Source: G016756615 sp050958605 (GTDB lineage Bacteria; Pseudomonadota; Alphaproteobacteria; Rhizobiales; Rhizobiaceae). From it: 64,000 bases of DNA. The notes beneath the pieces were generated by a model, which saw only the letters and a list, made by a program, of their open reading frames with translations, did not search any database and was not told where the DNA came from. The stretch covers positions 62,001 through 126,000 of the forward strand of contig NZ_JBJHDO010000002.1 in assembly GCF_050958605.1 (NCBI RefSeq). The letters run 5' to 3'. This document shows, piece after piece, positions 38,032-45,617 of the stretch. Every line of letters begins with the position of its first letter. Within the stretch, counting starts at the first letter, position 1. Both the position numbers and the translations under genes were made by a program.

Positions 38032-38955
38032 ATGGCGCATGATCACGGAGGGCTGGCCGGCCACGGCAGCCATGCCGGCCATGTCCATGGAACGTCGGAC
38101 AAGAAGAGGGTGCTGCTCGTCGCCTGTCTGACCGGCGGCTTCATGATCGCGGAGGCTGCCGGAGGGTTGATTACCGGCTCGCTGGCGCTGGTTGCCGATG
38201 CCGGCCACATGCTGACGGATTCGATCGCGCTGTGGCTCGCCTGGTATGCTTTCCATCTGGCGGAGCGTCCGGCGACGGGGCGACTCACCTACGGCTTCGG
38301 CCGGGTGAAGACACTGGTTGCCTATACAAATGGCATCACCATCTTCGCAATCGCCCTATGGATCGTCTATGAAGCCGCGCGCCGGCTCATGTCGCCGCCC
38401 GAAGTGCTTGCCGGCCCGATGCTGGCCGTCGCCGTGCTCGGGCTCGTGGTGAACATCGCCGGTTTCCTCATCCTGCGGGGCGGCGACCGGGGCAGCCTCA
38501 ACATGCGTGGCGCCGTGCTCCACGTCCTGGGCGATCTCCTGGGTTCGCTGGCAGCCATCGTCGCCTCGCTCGTCATCCTCGCGACAGGCTGGACGCCGAT
38601 CGACCCGATCCTTTCCGTGCTGGTCGCAGTGCTCATTCTTTCGACCGCCTGGTCGCTGATGCGGGCCGCCGCCCATGTGCTGCTCGAAGGGGTGCCGCCC
38701 GAGCTCGATCGCGACCGGATCGCGGGAGACCTGCAGCGCGCCGTGGCCGGCGTGCGCGAGATCCATCATATGCATGTCTGGTCGCTCGACGGCTCGCGCA
38801 ACATGGCGACGCTTCATGCCTGTCTGGAGGACGGTACGCAGGCGGACGCCACCATCCGGGCGATCAAGAAGGAGCTTGCATCCAAGCACGGCATAGACCA
38901 TGCCACGGTGGAGCCGGAATATGGCGTGTGCGCCGATGGTGACCATCGGCATTGA
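38032..38955 (+). CDS. Cation diffusion facilitator metal efflux transporter
   Basis: This 307-residue inner-membrane antiporter exports Zn(II) or similar divalent cations. ATG 38032 follows AGGAG. The N-terminus is His-rich (HDHGGLAGHGSHAGHVHG). Six transmembrane helices follow, with the metal-site residues in ADAGHMLTDSIALW (HxxxD in TM2) and HVLGDLLGS (HxxxD in TM5). The cytoplasmic C-terminal ferredoxin-like domain has IHHMHVWSLDGSRN. It closely resembles the ZitB/CzcD subgroup. No metal regulator gene is adjacent. It lies between the GNAT gene and a small membrane protein. Confidence 0.93.
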   Translation: MAHDHGGLAGHGSHAGHVHGTSDKKRVLLVACLTGGFMIAEAAGGLITGSLALVADAGHMLTDSIALWLAWYAFHLAERPATGRLTYGFGRVKTLVAYTNGITIFAIALWIVYEAARRLMSPPEVLAGPMLAVAVLGLVVNIAGFLILRGGDRGSLNMRGAVLHVLGDLLGSLAAIVASLVILATGWTPIDPILSVLVAVLILSTAWSLMRAAAHVLLEGVPPELDRDRIAGDLQRAVAGVREIHHMHVWSLDGSRNMATLHACLEDGTQADATIRAIKKELASKHGIDHATVEPEYGVCADGDHRH

Positions 38956-38975
38956 GGAAGGCGGAAGGAAGAGCC

Positions 38976-39182
38976 GTGCAGACCAGCAATCGCAACTCGG
39001 CAATCGCGGCAGCAGTGATCATGGTCGGATTCGGGTTGCTTGCCTTCTATCTGCCCACCATCATGCTGGCGCTTGGAAACGTCTCGACGGTGGCCGCCGG
39101 AGCGGTGGCCGTGCTGTTCGTCGCCGCGTTCTTTCTCGTCTTCTGGCTGAGAGGACGCGCCCAGAAGCGTAGGGGAGGTTGA
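38976..39182 (+). CDS. Small two-helix membrane protein of unknown function
   Basis: This 68-residue protein starts at GTG 38976 behind a strong GGAAGGAAGAG; an upstream TTG at 38952 that overlaps the CDF stop lacks such a site. It has two predicted membrane helices, IAAAVIMVGFGLLAFYLPTI and AVAVLFVAAFFLVFWL, and a basic C-terminus RGRAQKRRGG. It lies between the CDF transporter and the DenD-like gene, all in one direction and closely spaced. I recognise no family. Its function may relate to the neighbouring transporter, but this is only positional inference. Confidence 0.6.
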   Translation: MQTSNRNSAIAAAVIMVGFGLLAFYLPTIMLALGNVSTVAAGAVAVLFVAAFFLVFWLRGRAQKRRGG

Positions 39183-39183
39183 C

Positions 39184-40158
39184 ATACGTATCCTGATCAC
39201 GGGAGCGGCCGGCATGGTCGGCCGCAAGCTCACCGAGCGCCTGGCGCGCGACCGCGTTCTCGCGGGAAAGCCCGTTCTCGCGCTCGACCTGCACGACATC
39301 GTGCCGCCGGAAGCGCCGGAGATGCCGAATGTCGCGGTGACGGCCCACACGGGCGACCTTGCCGCGCCCGGCGCGGCTGCGGCACTCGTCGCTTCGCGGC
39401 CGGACGTGGTGTTCCATCTCGCAGGCGTCGTGTCGGGCGAGGCGGAAGCCAATTTCGATCTGGGCTACCGCGTCAATCTCGACGGCACACGCGCGCTGTT
39501 CGATGCGCTGAGGGAGGCCGGTCACGCGCCACGCGTGGTTTTCACCTCGTCGATCGCCGTGTTCGGCGCACCCTTCCCGGACGTCATTCCTGATGAGTTC
39601 CACCCGACCCCGCTCACATCCTACGGAACGCAGAAGCTGATCGGCGAGGCACTGCTCGCCGATTACACGCGACGGGGTTTCTTCGACGGGGTCGGCATTC
39701 GCCTGCCGACCATCTGCGTGCGTCCGGGCAAGCCGAACAAGGCCGCGTCCGGTTTCTTCTCGGGCATCATCCGCGAACCGCTCAACGGCCTGCCGGCCGT
39801 CTTGCCCGTGCCGCGCTCCGTCGTCCATACACATGCGAGCCCACGCTCGGCGGTGAATTTCCTGATCCATGCCGCCGAGATCGACGGCGACAGGATCGGC
39901 CCTCGCCGGAACCTTACCATGCCAGGCGTGGGAGTGAGCGTCGGCGAGCAGATCGAAGCGCTTCACCGCATTGCCGGAGACGCGGTCGCCGGCCTTATCC
40001 GTGAGGAGCCCGATCCGACCATCTGGGCGATCGTGCAGAACTGGCCGACGCGCTTCGCGGCGAATCGCGCACGCGAACTCGGCTTCGTCGCGGAAACCAG
40101 TTTCGACGAGATCGTTCGCGCCCATATCGACGACGAGTTGGGTGGGAAGGTGGGTTGA
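39184..40158 (+). CDS. denD: NAD-dependent epimerase/dehydrogenase, D-erythronate dehydrogenase-like, apparent ATA start
   Basis: An extended SDR of 324 residues, resembling D-erythronate dehydrogenase DenD, which oxidises a four-carbon sugar acid. The Rossmann motif reads RILITGAAGMVGRKL, and the only ATG (39214) lies inside its glycine loop. Starting there would delete the first beta strand. No ATG, GTG or TTG precedes it in frame before the upstream gene. Instead ATA 39184 sits exactly where family members have Met, 5 nt after AGGGGAGG. Other motifs are VVFHLAGVVSGEAEANF, FTSSIAVFGAPFPDVIPDEF, LTSYGTQKLIGEALL (YxxxK) and RLPTICVRPGKPNKAASGFF. Either ATA initiates or a point change has occurred. 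Confidence 0.8.
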   Translation: MRILITGAAGMVGRKLTERLARDRVLAGKPVLALDLHDIVPPEAPEMPNVAVTAHTGDLAAPGAAAALVASRPDVVFHLAGVVSGEAEANFDLGYRVNLDGTRALFDALREAGHAPRVVFTSSIAVFGAPFPDVIPDEFHPTPLTSYGTQKLIGEALLADYTRRGFFDGVGIRLPTICVRPGKPNKAASGFFSGIIREPLNGLPAVLPVPRSVVHTHASPRSAVNFLIHAAEIDGDRIGPRRNLTMPGVGVSVGEQIEALHRIAGDAVAGLIREEPDPTIWAIVQNWPTRFAANRARELGFVAETSFDEIVRAHIDDELGGKVG

Positions 40159-40161
40159 GAG

Positions 40162-40207
40162 CCTAAAGCGTGTCGCTGGCAATCGGATTCGGGTGACACG
40201 CTTTAGG
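40162..40207. repeat. Palindromic hairpin element after the denD-like gene
   Basis: CCTAAAGCGTGTC (40162-40174) and GACACGCTTTAGG (40195-40207) are perfect reverse complements separated by 20 nt. TCTTTGTTTTT follows on the plus strand, so it may terminate the GNAT-CDF-denD transcript. Elements with an AAAGCGTGTC core recur between genes in rhizobia (general knowledge). Confidence 0.65.
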
Positions 40208-40265
40208 TCTTTGTTTTTGCGCATTCTCGCGACGCTGACCGAATCCGGTCGGCTGCGAAATGCTT

Positions 40266-41366
40266 CTAAACCGAAAGGCTTGCGGCCAGCAGCGTCAGCC
40301 CGAGCAGCATGACCAGTGCGGCGCCGCCGATCTCGATGATGGCGTGGACCCTGTTGCCCATGCGCCCGTCGCCGGCGAGGTTCACTGCGACGTTTTTCGC
40401 CGTGACGGCGAGGGTGGCCAGCATCGCGACGGTGAGCGCGGTGCCGAGCGCCATGGCTAACACCGACAGCACGCCGCCCGCCCAGAGCCCGTTGAGGAAG
40501 GCGAAGGTCAGTACGATCAGCGCGCCCGAACAGGGCCTCACCCCGACAGCGGCCACGGCCGACCAGGTCGTTTTCCAACTGAAGCCGTCGCCTCCCAGCG
40601 TTGATGGATCCGGCGCATGGGAATGGCCGCAGGTGGCGCAGACATCACCGGCCGCATGGGCATGGCCATGATGGTGGGCATGGTCATGTCCTTGGTTGTG
40701 ATGATGGTGGTGGTCGTCGTCGTGATGATGATCGTGTCCGCAACCATGGTCGTGGACGTGAGCATGCGACGCCGACAGGCTTCGCAGGGGCGCGCCGACG
40801 AAGCGGGCAGTCAGCAGCGGCCCGGCCTTGCGCCAAAGGAGCCAGGCGCCGAAGGCGGTGATCAGCGCGTAGCTCGCTATCTCCAGGAACCATGTGGCGT
40901 TGGTCATGGAAACGGACGTGCCGCGCAGCACCAGGAAAAGCAGGGTCATGAGCAGGATGGCGGTCGCTGCCTGCAGGAAGGCCGAGACGAAGGACAGCAT
41001 GACGCCGCGTCTCAGCGCAACCTCGTTGGCCAGCATATAGGACGAAATCACCGCCTTGCCGTGCCCGGGACCGGCGGCGTGGAAGACCCCGTAGACGAAG
41101 GACAGGCCGACCAGGATCCACAATTGGCTGCCGTCTTGGCGCATCGCCTTCAGCGCGCCGGTCAGTGCGCGATAGAAGGCCTGCTGCTGGACGTTGATCC
41201 AGTTCAGCCAGCCGGCGAACAGGCCGGTGGAGGGAAGGGTGGCTTCGTTGGTGCCGATGCCGAGCGAGCTCTGCGCATGCGCGTGCCCGAGAAAATGCGT
41301 GAGCACGTAGGCCATGGCAAGCAAGCCGAAGATCACGCGGGTGGTCGTCTTCTTCACGGGCATCAT
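40266..41366 (-). CDS. NicO-family nickel/cobalt transporter
   Basis: This 366-residue inner-membrane protein of the NicO/RcnA-like family probably exports or transports Ni(II)/Co(II). It has an N-terminal signal-like helix, then about six transmembrane segments with the family motif FVYGVFHAAGPGHGKAVISS. A second motif, GVRPCSGALIVLTFAFLNGL, comes after the central loop. That loop (about residues 200-255) is extremely His/Asp-rich (HDHHHDDDHHHHHNQGHDH) and contains CATCGHSH, a likely metal-binding site. Its ATG overlaps the DUF1007 stop by 4 bp (ATGA), so the two are coupled. Confidence 0.9.
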   Translation of the reverse strand: MMPVKKTTTRVIFGLLAMAYVLTHFLGHAHAQSSLGIGTNEATLPSTGLFAGWLNWINVQQQAFYRALTGALKAMRQDGSQLWILVGLSFVYGVFHAAGPGHGKAVISSYMLANEVALRRGVMLSFVSAFLQAATAILLMTLLFLVLRGTSVSMTNATWFLEIASYALITAFGAWLLWRKAGPLLTARFVGAPLRSLSASHAHVHDHGCGHDHHHDDDHHHHHNQGHDHAHHHGHAHAAGDVCATCGHSHAPDPSTLGGDGFSWKTTWSAVAAVGVRPCSGALIVLTFAFLNGLWAGGVLSVLAMALGTALTVAMLATLAVTAKNVAVNLAGDGRMGNRVHAIIEIGGAALVMLLGLTLLAASLSV

Positions 41367-42025
41367 CCCTTGCAGACCAGTTCCAGTTTCGTGGCGAAGA
41401 TCTTGGACAGGTCCGTTCCGGCCGGGTCGTTGAAGAACTGCTCGGTGAGCGTCGCCTGGTTCTGGGCGATCGCTTCGTCCGGATCGGGCCTTATGACCGT
41501 CCGGCTGCAGCTTGCCGGAAGATTCGCGACCTGCATGTAGTCGTCCTCGACAAAGTCGATCGCGGTGTAGAAGGTCGGATCATAGACGCCGAAATTGACC
41601 TTGCCGGAAAGCTTGAGCGGATCCTTCGGCTCGGATTCGAAAAGAACGATGAGCTGATCGTTTTCGTAATTCGCCATGAGCTGCGCCGGCGGCTTCATCG
41701 CGACGTCCTTGCCGTCGGCAGTCACGATCTGGAAATAGCCGAACTCGGCAAGCGACTTGAAAATCGTGTCGGATACTTCCTGGAGCTCCGCGTCGTCGAG
41801 CTTCAGGTCGCCATTCCTGTCGAACTCCATGATGACCGTGCTTGAGAACACGTCGTCGAAACGCCAGAGGTGACGCAGCGATTTCACGGTCGTTCCGTCC
41901 TGATCGAGGACGACGTCGAGCCGTGCTTCGGCGAATACGTGCGGGTGCACGCTGGCGGGCGCTGTCGAGAGGAAAAACGCAACGAGTGTGGCGGCCGGGA
42001 TCGCCCTTCGTCCTGTCAGTCGCAT
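41363..42025 (-). CDS. DUF1007 periplasmic protein, partner of NicO transporter
   Basis: This 220-residue exported protein has a signal peptide (ATLVAFFLSTAPASVHPHVF). The sequence HPHVFAEARL right after cleavage is the DUF1007 hallmark and may bind metal through His. An EF-hand-like acidic segment, EFDRNGDLKLDDAEL, occurs near residue 75. Family members are almost always paired with NicO-type Ni/Co transporters, as here, and are thought to deliver or sense metal in the periplasm. The two genes form an operon of their own. The control site was not recognised. Confidence 0.87.
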   Translation of the reverse strand: MRLTGRRAIPAATLVAFFLSTAPASVHPHVFAEARLDVVLDQDGTTVKSLRHLWRFDDVFSSTVIMEFDRNGDLKLDDAELQEVSDTIFKSLAEFGYFQIVTADGKDVAMKPPAQLMANYENDQLIVLFESEPKDPLKLSGKVNFGVYDPTFYTAIDFVEDDYMQVANLPASCSRTVIRPDPDEAIAQNQATLTEQFFNDPAGTDLSKIFATKLELVCKG

Positions 42026-42103
42026 TCCGTCATTGTCCCCGGAGGATGGAACAGCCGAGACACATCACAAACCCGGCGGAATTGGGACGAAAAAATTCCG
42101 GAG

Positions 42104-42126
42104 GCAAAACCGCTACGCACTTTTGC
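42104..42126. repeat. Rhizobial palindromic element, second copy of the AAAACCGCT type
   Basis: GCAAAA (42104-42109) and TTTTGC (42121-42126) flank CCGCTACGCAC. The core AAAACCGCT-N2-GCA-N-TTTTG is shared with 22261-22283. It lies 10 bp after the LysR stop and upstream of the DUF1007 gene. Confidence 0.6.
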
Positions 42127-42135
42127 TGAATCGCT

Positions 42136-43029
42136 TTATCCACGCGACTTGAACCATTGAACGAGATAGTCGACGAAAACCCGGACCTTCGCTGGCAGAT
42201 ACCGGCGGTGCGGATAGACCGCGAAGATACCGCCGCCGGACAAGGCGCGATCGTCGAGGACGGAGACGAGCCGGCCGCTCTCGATTTCCGGCGCGGCGAT
42301 GAAGTCGGGGAGGATGGCGAAGCCGAGGCCGGCAAGCGCGGCGGCCCTCGTGGCGAGCGGGCTGTTCACCTCGAGCGGGCCGGAGACGGAGACGCTGATC
42401 GTCTCTCCGTTTTCGTTCTGGAACGGCCAGTTGGACAGCCACCGGCCATTGGTGTCGATGATGCAGGGCAGAGCGGCGAGATCCTGCGGCCGCTCGGGCC
42501 GGCCATGCTTTTCGATGAGCTCGGGGGAGGCGCAAACGCGCACGGAAAACGGAGCGAGCCGGCGCGCGATGAGCGAAGAGCTTTCCAGCCGAGAAATTCG
42601 GATCGCGAGATCGAATCCCTCTTCCACGAGATCGACGAAACGGTCGTCGAGGTGGATCTCCAGCACGATATCGGAGTGCTCTCTCGCGAAATCGATCAGC
42701 GACTGCCCGATCGGCGCATCGGCGAAGGTCCGCGGGGCGGAAAGCTTGATGCGCCCGCGCACGTCGCCTGAGGATTCGCGCACGGAATCGGCCAGGCTGT
42801 CGATCTCGCGGATGATCTCCGAGGCACGTTTGTAGTAGGTGTGGCCCGCTTCTGTGAGCGAGAACTGGCGCGTCGTCCGGTTGAGCAGCAGGGCGCCCAG
42901 CTCGTCCTCCAATTCGCGCACATATTTGGATAGCAGCGCCTTGGAGCGGCCAATCTTGCGCGCCGCCGCTGAGAAGCCCTCGGCTTCGACCACGTCGATG
43001 AAGGCGCGCATGCGGGTCAGCGTGTCCAT
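42136..43029 (-). CDS. LysR-type transcriptional regulator
   Basis: This 297-residue LysR regulator has the N-terminal winged helix (about residues 1-60; MDTLTRMRAFIDVVEAEGFS, AARKIGRSKALLSKYVREL). The periplasmic-binding-like effector domain follows (about 90-290), with LEIHLDDRFVDLVEEGFDLA and GLGFAILPDFIAAPEIESG. It belongs to the CrgA/AaeR-like subgroup (VDLVEEGFDLAIRI). No obvious target is divergent from it: upstream lies about 280 bp of unassigned DNA and then the ornithine decarboxylase leader. The effector is unknown. Confidence 0.93.
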   Translation of the reverse strand: MDTLTRMRAFIDVVEAEGFSAAARKIGRSKALLSKYVRELEDELGALLLNRTTRQFSLTEAGHTYYKRASEIIREIDSLADSVRESSGDVRGRIKLSAPRTFADAPIGQSLIDFAREHSDIVLEIHLDDRFVDLVEEGFDLAIRISRLESSSLIARRLAPFSVRVCASPELIEKHGRPERPQDLAALPCIIDTNGRWLSNWPFQNENGETISVSVSGPLEVNSPLATRAAALAGLGFAILPDFIAAPEIESGRLVSVLDDRALSGGGIFAVYPHRRYLPAKVRVFVDYLVQWFKSRG

Positions 43030-43310
43030 GCCAGGAATCCTTGTTCTGCTGTGCGGTGCCGGGCGCCGAGGTGATTCGCGATGACTTGGGACTTGCTCGG
43101 TTTCCCCGGGAACGGATCGGTGAGCACCTTGCCATTCAGAAGCAGCCCGGCGGCCGAATGGCAGAATTGCCTAGCGAAAACAAATGCTTGCTCTTTCTTC
43201 GCACAAGCGTTCAGCGGCTCGGCTGCTTTCACCATTGTTCAAGACCTCTATACGCCGGAGGCAGGGTTGTTCACCACCGGAGATTTTTCAAGCGGCTGCG
43301 CGATTTTTGA
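43030..43310. other. Noncoding stretch between LysR gene and ornithine decarboxylase promoter
   Basis: No credible gene is visible; the short ORFs here lack RBS and family character. The stretch should hold the LysR promoter, but no clear site or repeat was found. Confidence 0.4.
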
Positions 43311-43338
43311 TTGATTGTGAAAGGCATCCCACCTATAT
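43311..43338 (+). promoter_or_regulatory. Candidate promoter of the ornithine decarboxylase transcript
   Basis: TTGATT (43311-43316) and CTATAT (43333-43338) are separated by 16 bp and fit the alphaproteobacterial vegetative promoter pattern CTTGAC-N17-CTATAT. Initiation would be near 43345, giving a leader of about 430 nt before the gene. Confidence 0.6.
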
Positions 43339-43344
43339 CGCGCC

Positions 43345-43776
43345 TTGCCCAAAGTCGCACGTGCCTGTGGGCGTCCCCCGACCCTCGAATGGCGAGGCAA
43401 TCGGGACGGTACCCGGGAGTTAACGAGCCCGGTCGGTTAAGCGGCCAACCGCATAGCCGAGGACGCCTTGAAGCAACGACGGTGCGGGCCTTTCTGGTGT
43501 CTGCCGGTTGTCCATAAACCGGGGTTACTGAAGAGGCACACCTTCATTGCCGGCAGTGCGGAACGGGCCTCCCAATCCAAGCCAAGGCAGACAAAGCGAG
43601 TATAGCCGTATGGCTCTGCTCATCGTCGCGTGGTCACGCGTTCATGGTTCCGGGGTCTCCACCGGCTGGCGCCATGGGCATGCGATCGCGCCCTTTGTCC
43701 ACCAGCGTGTTCGCAGGCTGCCGCCCGCGTTCCGCAACCCTTTTGTGCGCCCTGTAAAGGGGACTTGGAGAGACCG
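43345..43776 (+). ncRNA. Structured leader of ornithine decarboxylase mRNA (speF-motif candidate)
   Basis: About 430 nt separate the predicted promoter from the gene, with several local hairpins. Examples are CCTCG-AATGG-CGAGG near 43394, enclosed by GTCCC..GA/TCGGGAC; CGGTT/AACCG near 43433; and CCGGTT/AACCGG near 43506. A long conserved element named the speF motif was reported upstream of this type of ornithine decarboxylase in alphaproteobacteria, and position and length match it. I cannot check the consensus. A short ORF at its 3' end runs to just before the ribosome site. The likely role is feedback control by polyamines or ornithine. Confidence 0.6.
43680..43757 (+). CDS. Short upstream ORF (leader peptide candidate) before ornithine decarboxylase
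   Basis: An ATG at 43680 opens a 25-codon ORF ending in TAA at 43755-43757, 19 nt before the ornithine decarboxylase ATG. In-frame ATGs at 43674 and 43644 would give 27 or 37 codons. The peptide begins MRSRPLSTSVF and ends GCRPRSATLLCAL; it is Arg-rich. Its stop lies just ahead of the GGAG ribosome site of the decarboxylase, which suits translational coupling or ribosome-stalling control. In E. coli, speF is controlled by the ornithine-sensing peptide SpeFL; this peptide is not similar in sequence. No strong SD is visible, so its translation is unproven. Confidence 0.4.
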   Translation: MRSRPLSTSVFAGCRPRSATLLCAL

Positions 43777-44910
43777 ATGGCCACGCAGCGTATCCTCGAT
43801 TTCCTCGCCACCCGACGCCCGAACGGGCCTTGCCTCGTCGTCGATCTCGACGTCGTGCGCGACAATTATTGCGCCTTCGAGAAGGCCTTGCCTGATTCCG
43901 CGATCTACTATGCGGTGAAGGCGAACCCGGCGCCGGAAATCCTGCGGCTGCTGGCGGCAATGGGCTCCTGCTTCGACACGGCCTCTGTCGCCGAGATCGA
44001 GATGGCGATGGATGCAGGCGCTCTCGCCGATCGGATCTCCTTCGGCAACACCATCAAGAAGGAACGCGATATCGCGCGTGCCTACCAGCTCGGCATCCGC
44101 CTTTTCGCCGTCGACAGCGCCGAAGAGGTCGAGAAGATCGCGCGCGCCGCGCCGGGTTCGCGCGTGTTCTGCCGCGTGCTGACCGACGGCGCGGGCGCCG
44201 AATGGCCGCTGTCGCGCAAATTCGGCTGCGTGCCGGCCATGGCGGTCGACGTACTGCGTCACGCGGCTTCGCTCGGTCTCGACGCCTATGGCGTGTCCTT
44301 CCACGTGGGTTCCCAGCAGACCGATCTCTCGGCCTGGGATCGCGCGCTGGGCGACGCCAAGCAGGTCTTCCAGGCGCTCGGCGCGGAAGGCATCACGCTC
44401 AGGATGGTCAACATGGGCGGTGGCTTCCCGACCCGCTACCTGAAGGACGTGCCGGCGGCGCAGGCTTATGGCCAGGCGATCTTCAGCGCACTCCGCAAGC
44501 ATTTCGGCAACGCGATCCCGGAGACCATCATCGAGCCGGGCCGCGGCATGGTCGGCAATGCCGGCGTGATCAAGTCGGAAGTCGTCCTGATCTCCAAGAA
44601 GGCGGACAACGACAATCTGCGCTGGGTATTCCTCGACATCGGCAAGTTCGGCGGGCTCGCCGAGACCATGGACGAGGCGATCCGCTATCCGATCGTTACG
44701 CCTCGGGATGGCGACGCCGTGGCGCCTTGCGTGCTCGCCGGTCCGACCTGCGATTCGGCGGATGTGATGTACGAGAAGACGCCTTACCCGCTGCCTCTGT
44801 CGCTCACCATCGGCGATGAGGTGCTGATCGAGGGGACGGGCGCCTACACGACGACCTATTCCTCGGTCGCCTTCAACGGCTTCGAGCCTCTCCGATCCTA
44901 CGTGATCTGA
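43777..44910 (+). CDS. Ornithine (lysine/ornithine) decarboxylase, group IV
   Basis: This 377-residue fold-type III PLP enzyme of the alanine racemase-like family converts ornithine to putrescine. ATG 43777 (MATQRILDFLATRRPNGPCL) follows GGAG. The PLP lysine is in YYAVKANPAPEILRLLA. SVAEIEMAMDAG, SFHVGSQQTDLSAWDRAL and NMGGGFPTRYLKD are family motifs; EPGRGMVGNAG and VLAGPTCDSADVMYE (active-site Cys/Asp at the dimer interface) complete the site. Putrescine then feeds homospermidine synthase at 22.3-23.7 kb. A perfect hairpin follows the gene, and a GNAT gene lies 122 nt downstream in the same direction. Confidence 0.93.
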   Translation: MATQRILDFLATRRPNGPCLVVDLDVVRDNYCAFEKALPDSAIYYAVKANPAPEILRLLAAMGSCFDTASVAEIEMAMDAGALADRISFGNTIKKERDIARAYQLGIRLFAVDSAEEVEKIARAAPGSRVFCRVLTDGAGAEWPLSRKFGCVPAMAVDVLRHAASLGLDAYGVSFHVGSQQTDLSAWDRALGDAKQVFQALGAEGITLRMVNMGGGFPTRYLKDVPAAQAYGQAIFSALRKHFGNAIPETIIEPGRGMVGNAGVIKSEVVLISKKADNDNLRWVFLDIGKFGGLAETMDEAIRYPIVTPRDGDAVAPCVLAGPTCDSADVMYEKTPYPLPLSLTIGDEVLIEGTGAYTTTYSSVAFNGFEPLRSYVI

Positions 44911-44920
44911 CGGCTCTTCC

Positions 44921-44945
44921 GGTATCGGCCCCCAGGGCCGATACC
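44921..44945 (+). terminator. Hairpin after ornithine decarboxylase
   Basis: GGTATCGGCC (44921-44930) pairs perfectly with GGCCGATACC (44936-44945) around a 5-nt loop, 10 nt after the stop codon. No T tract follows, so it could protect the mRNA 3' end or partly separate the downstream GNAT gene. Confidence 0.5.
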
Positions 44946-45032
44946 TGGGCCGTTCAGATCACCCGGCTGCGCGCAGGACTGCGCGCACCGGTTCGCTCGT
45001 GGAAACAATTCCGCAGGTGAAGGGTCGCGGAT

Positions 45033-45614
45033 ATGGAAATCACTGCCGTTAAAACTCCCGCTGGCAACGCCGCCAGTTTCATCATCGCCGCCGAAACGCC
45101 CGCTGACGTCGCTCAGCGCGAGACGTTGCTCGACCGCGCCATGGGCCCCGGCCGCAAGCGCAAATCGTCGGAAAAGCTGCGCCGCGGCCGGAAGCCCTCG
45201 GAAGGACTTGCCTTCATTGCCCGTAGCACTTCCGGCGGCGTGATCGGGACCGTGCGCCTGTGGGATGTGTCGTTTGCGCAGGGCGAGAAGGAAGGCTCGG
45301 CACTCCTTCTCGGTCCGCTGGCAGTCGACCCGGCTCATGCCGGCGGCGGCATCGGTGCAGCCTTGATGCGCCACGCCATCGAAGAAGCCGCTCGGCTCGG
45401 CCACCGCGCGATCCTGCTGGTGGGCGATGCGCCCTACTATGCGCGCTTCGGTTTCTCGGCGGACAAGACCACCGGCCTCGCCATGCCCGGCCCCTATGAG
45501 AGGGCCCGTTTCCTGGCACTGGAATTGGAGCTGGACGCGCTCGACGGCGCTCGCGGCACGCTCAAGGCTAACGGCCGTCGTGTGAAAAGCGGCGGCATGC
45601 AACTCGCCGCCTGA
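45033..45614 (+). CDS. GNAT family N-acetyltransferase downstream of ornithine decarboxylase
   Basis: This 193-residue acetyltransferase has a basic N-terminal region (GPGRKRKSSEKLRRGRKPSE) and the acetyl-CoA-binding motif in LGPLAVDPAHAGGGIGAALM (R/QxxGxG/A type). The sequence LLVGDAPYYARFGFSADKTT is typical of the YhbS-like GNAT subgroup. It probably shares transcription with the decarboxylase gene, which makes a role in polyamine or ornithine metabolism conceivable. The substrate is not determined by sequence. Confidence 0.88.
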   Translation: MEITAVKTPAGNAASFIIAAETPADVAQRETLLDRAMGPGRKRKSSEKLRRGRKPSEGLAFIARSTSGGVIGTVRLWDVSFAQGEKEGSALLLGPLAVDPAHAGGGIGAALMRHAIEEAARLGHRAILLVGDAPYYARFGFSADKTTGLAMPGPYERARFLALELELDALDGARGTLKANGRRVKSGGMQLAA

Positions 45615-45617
45615 TCC

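Noticed and set aside
43041..43310. 89-residue ORF between the LysR gene and the ornithine decarboxylase promoter
   Set aside because: No SD, low-complexity mixture of residues, and no family similarity.
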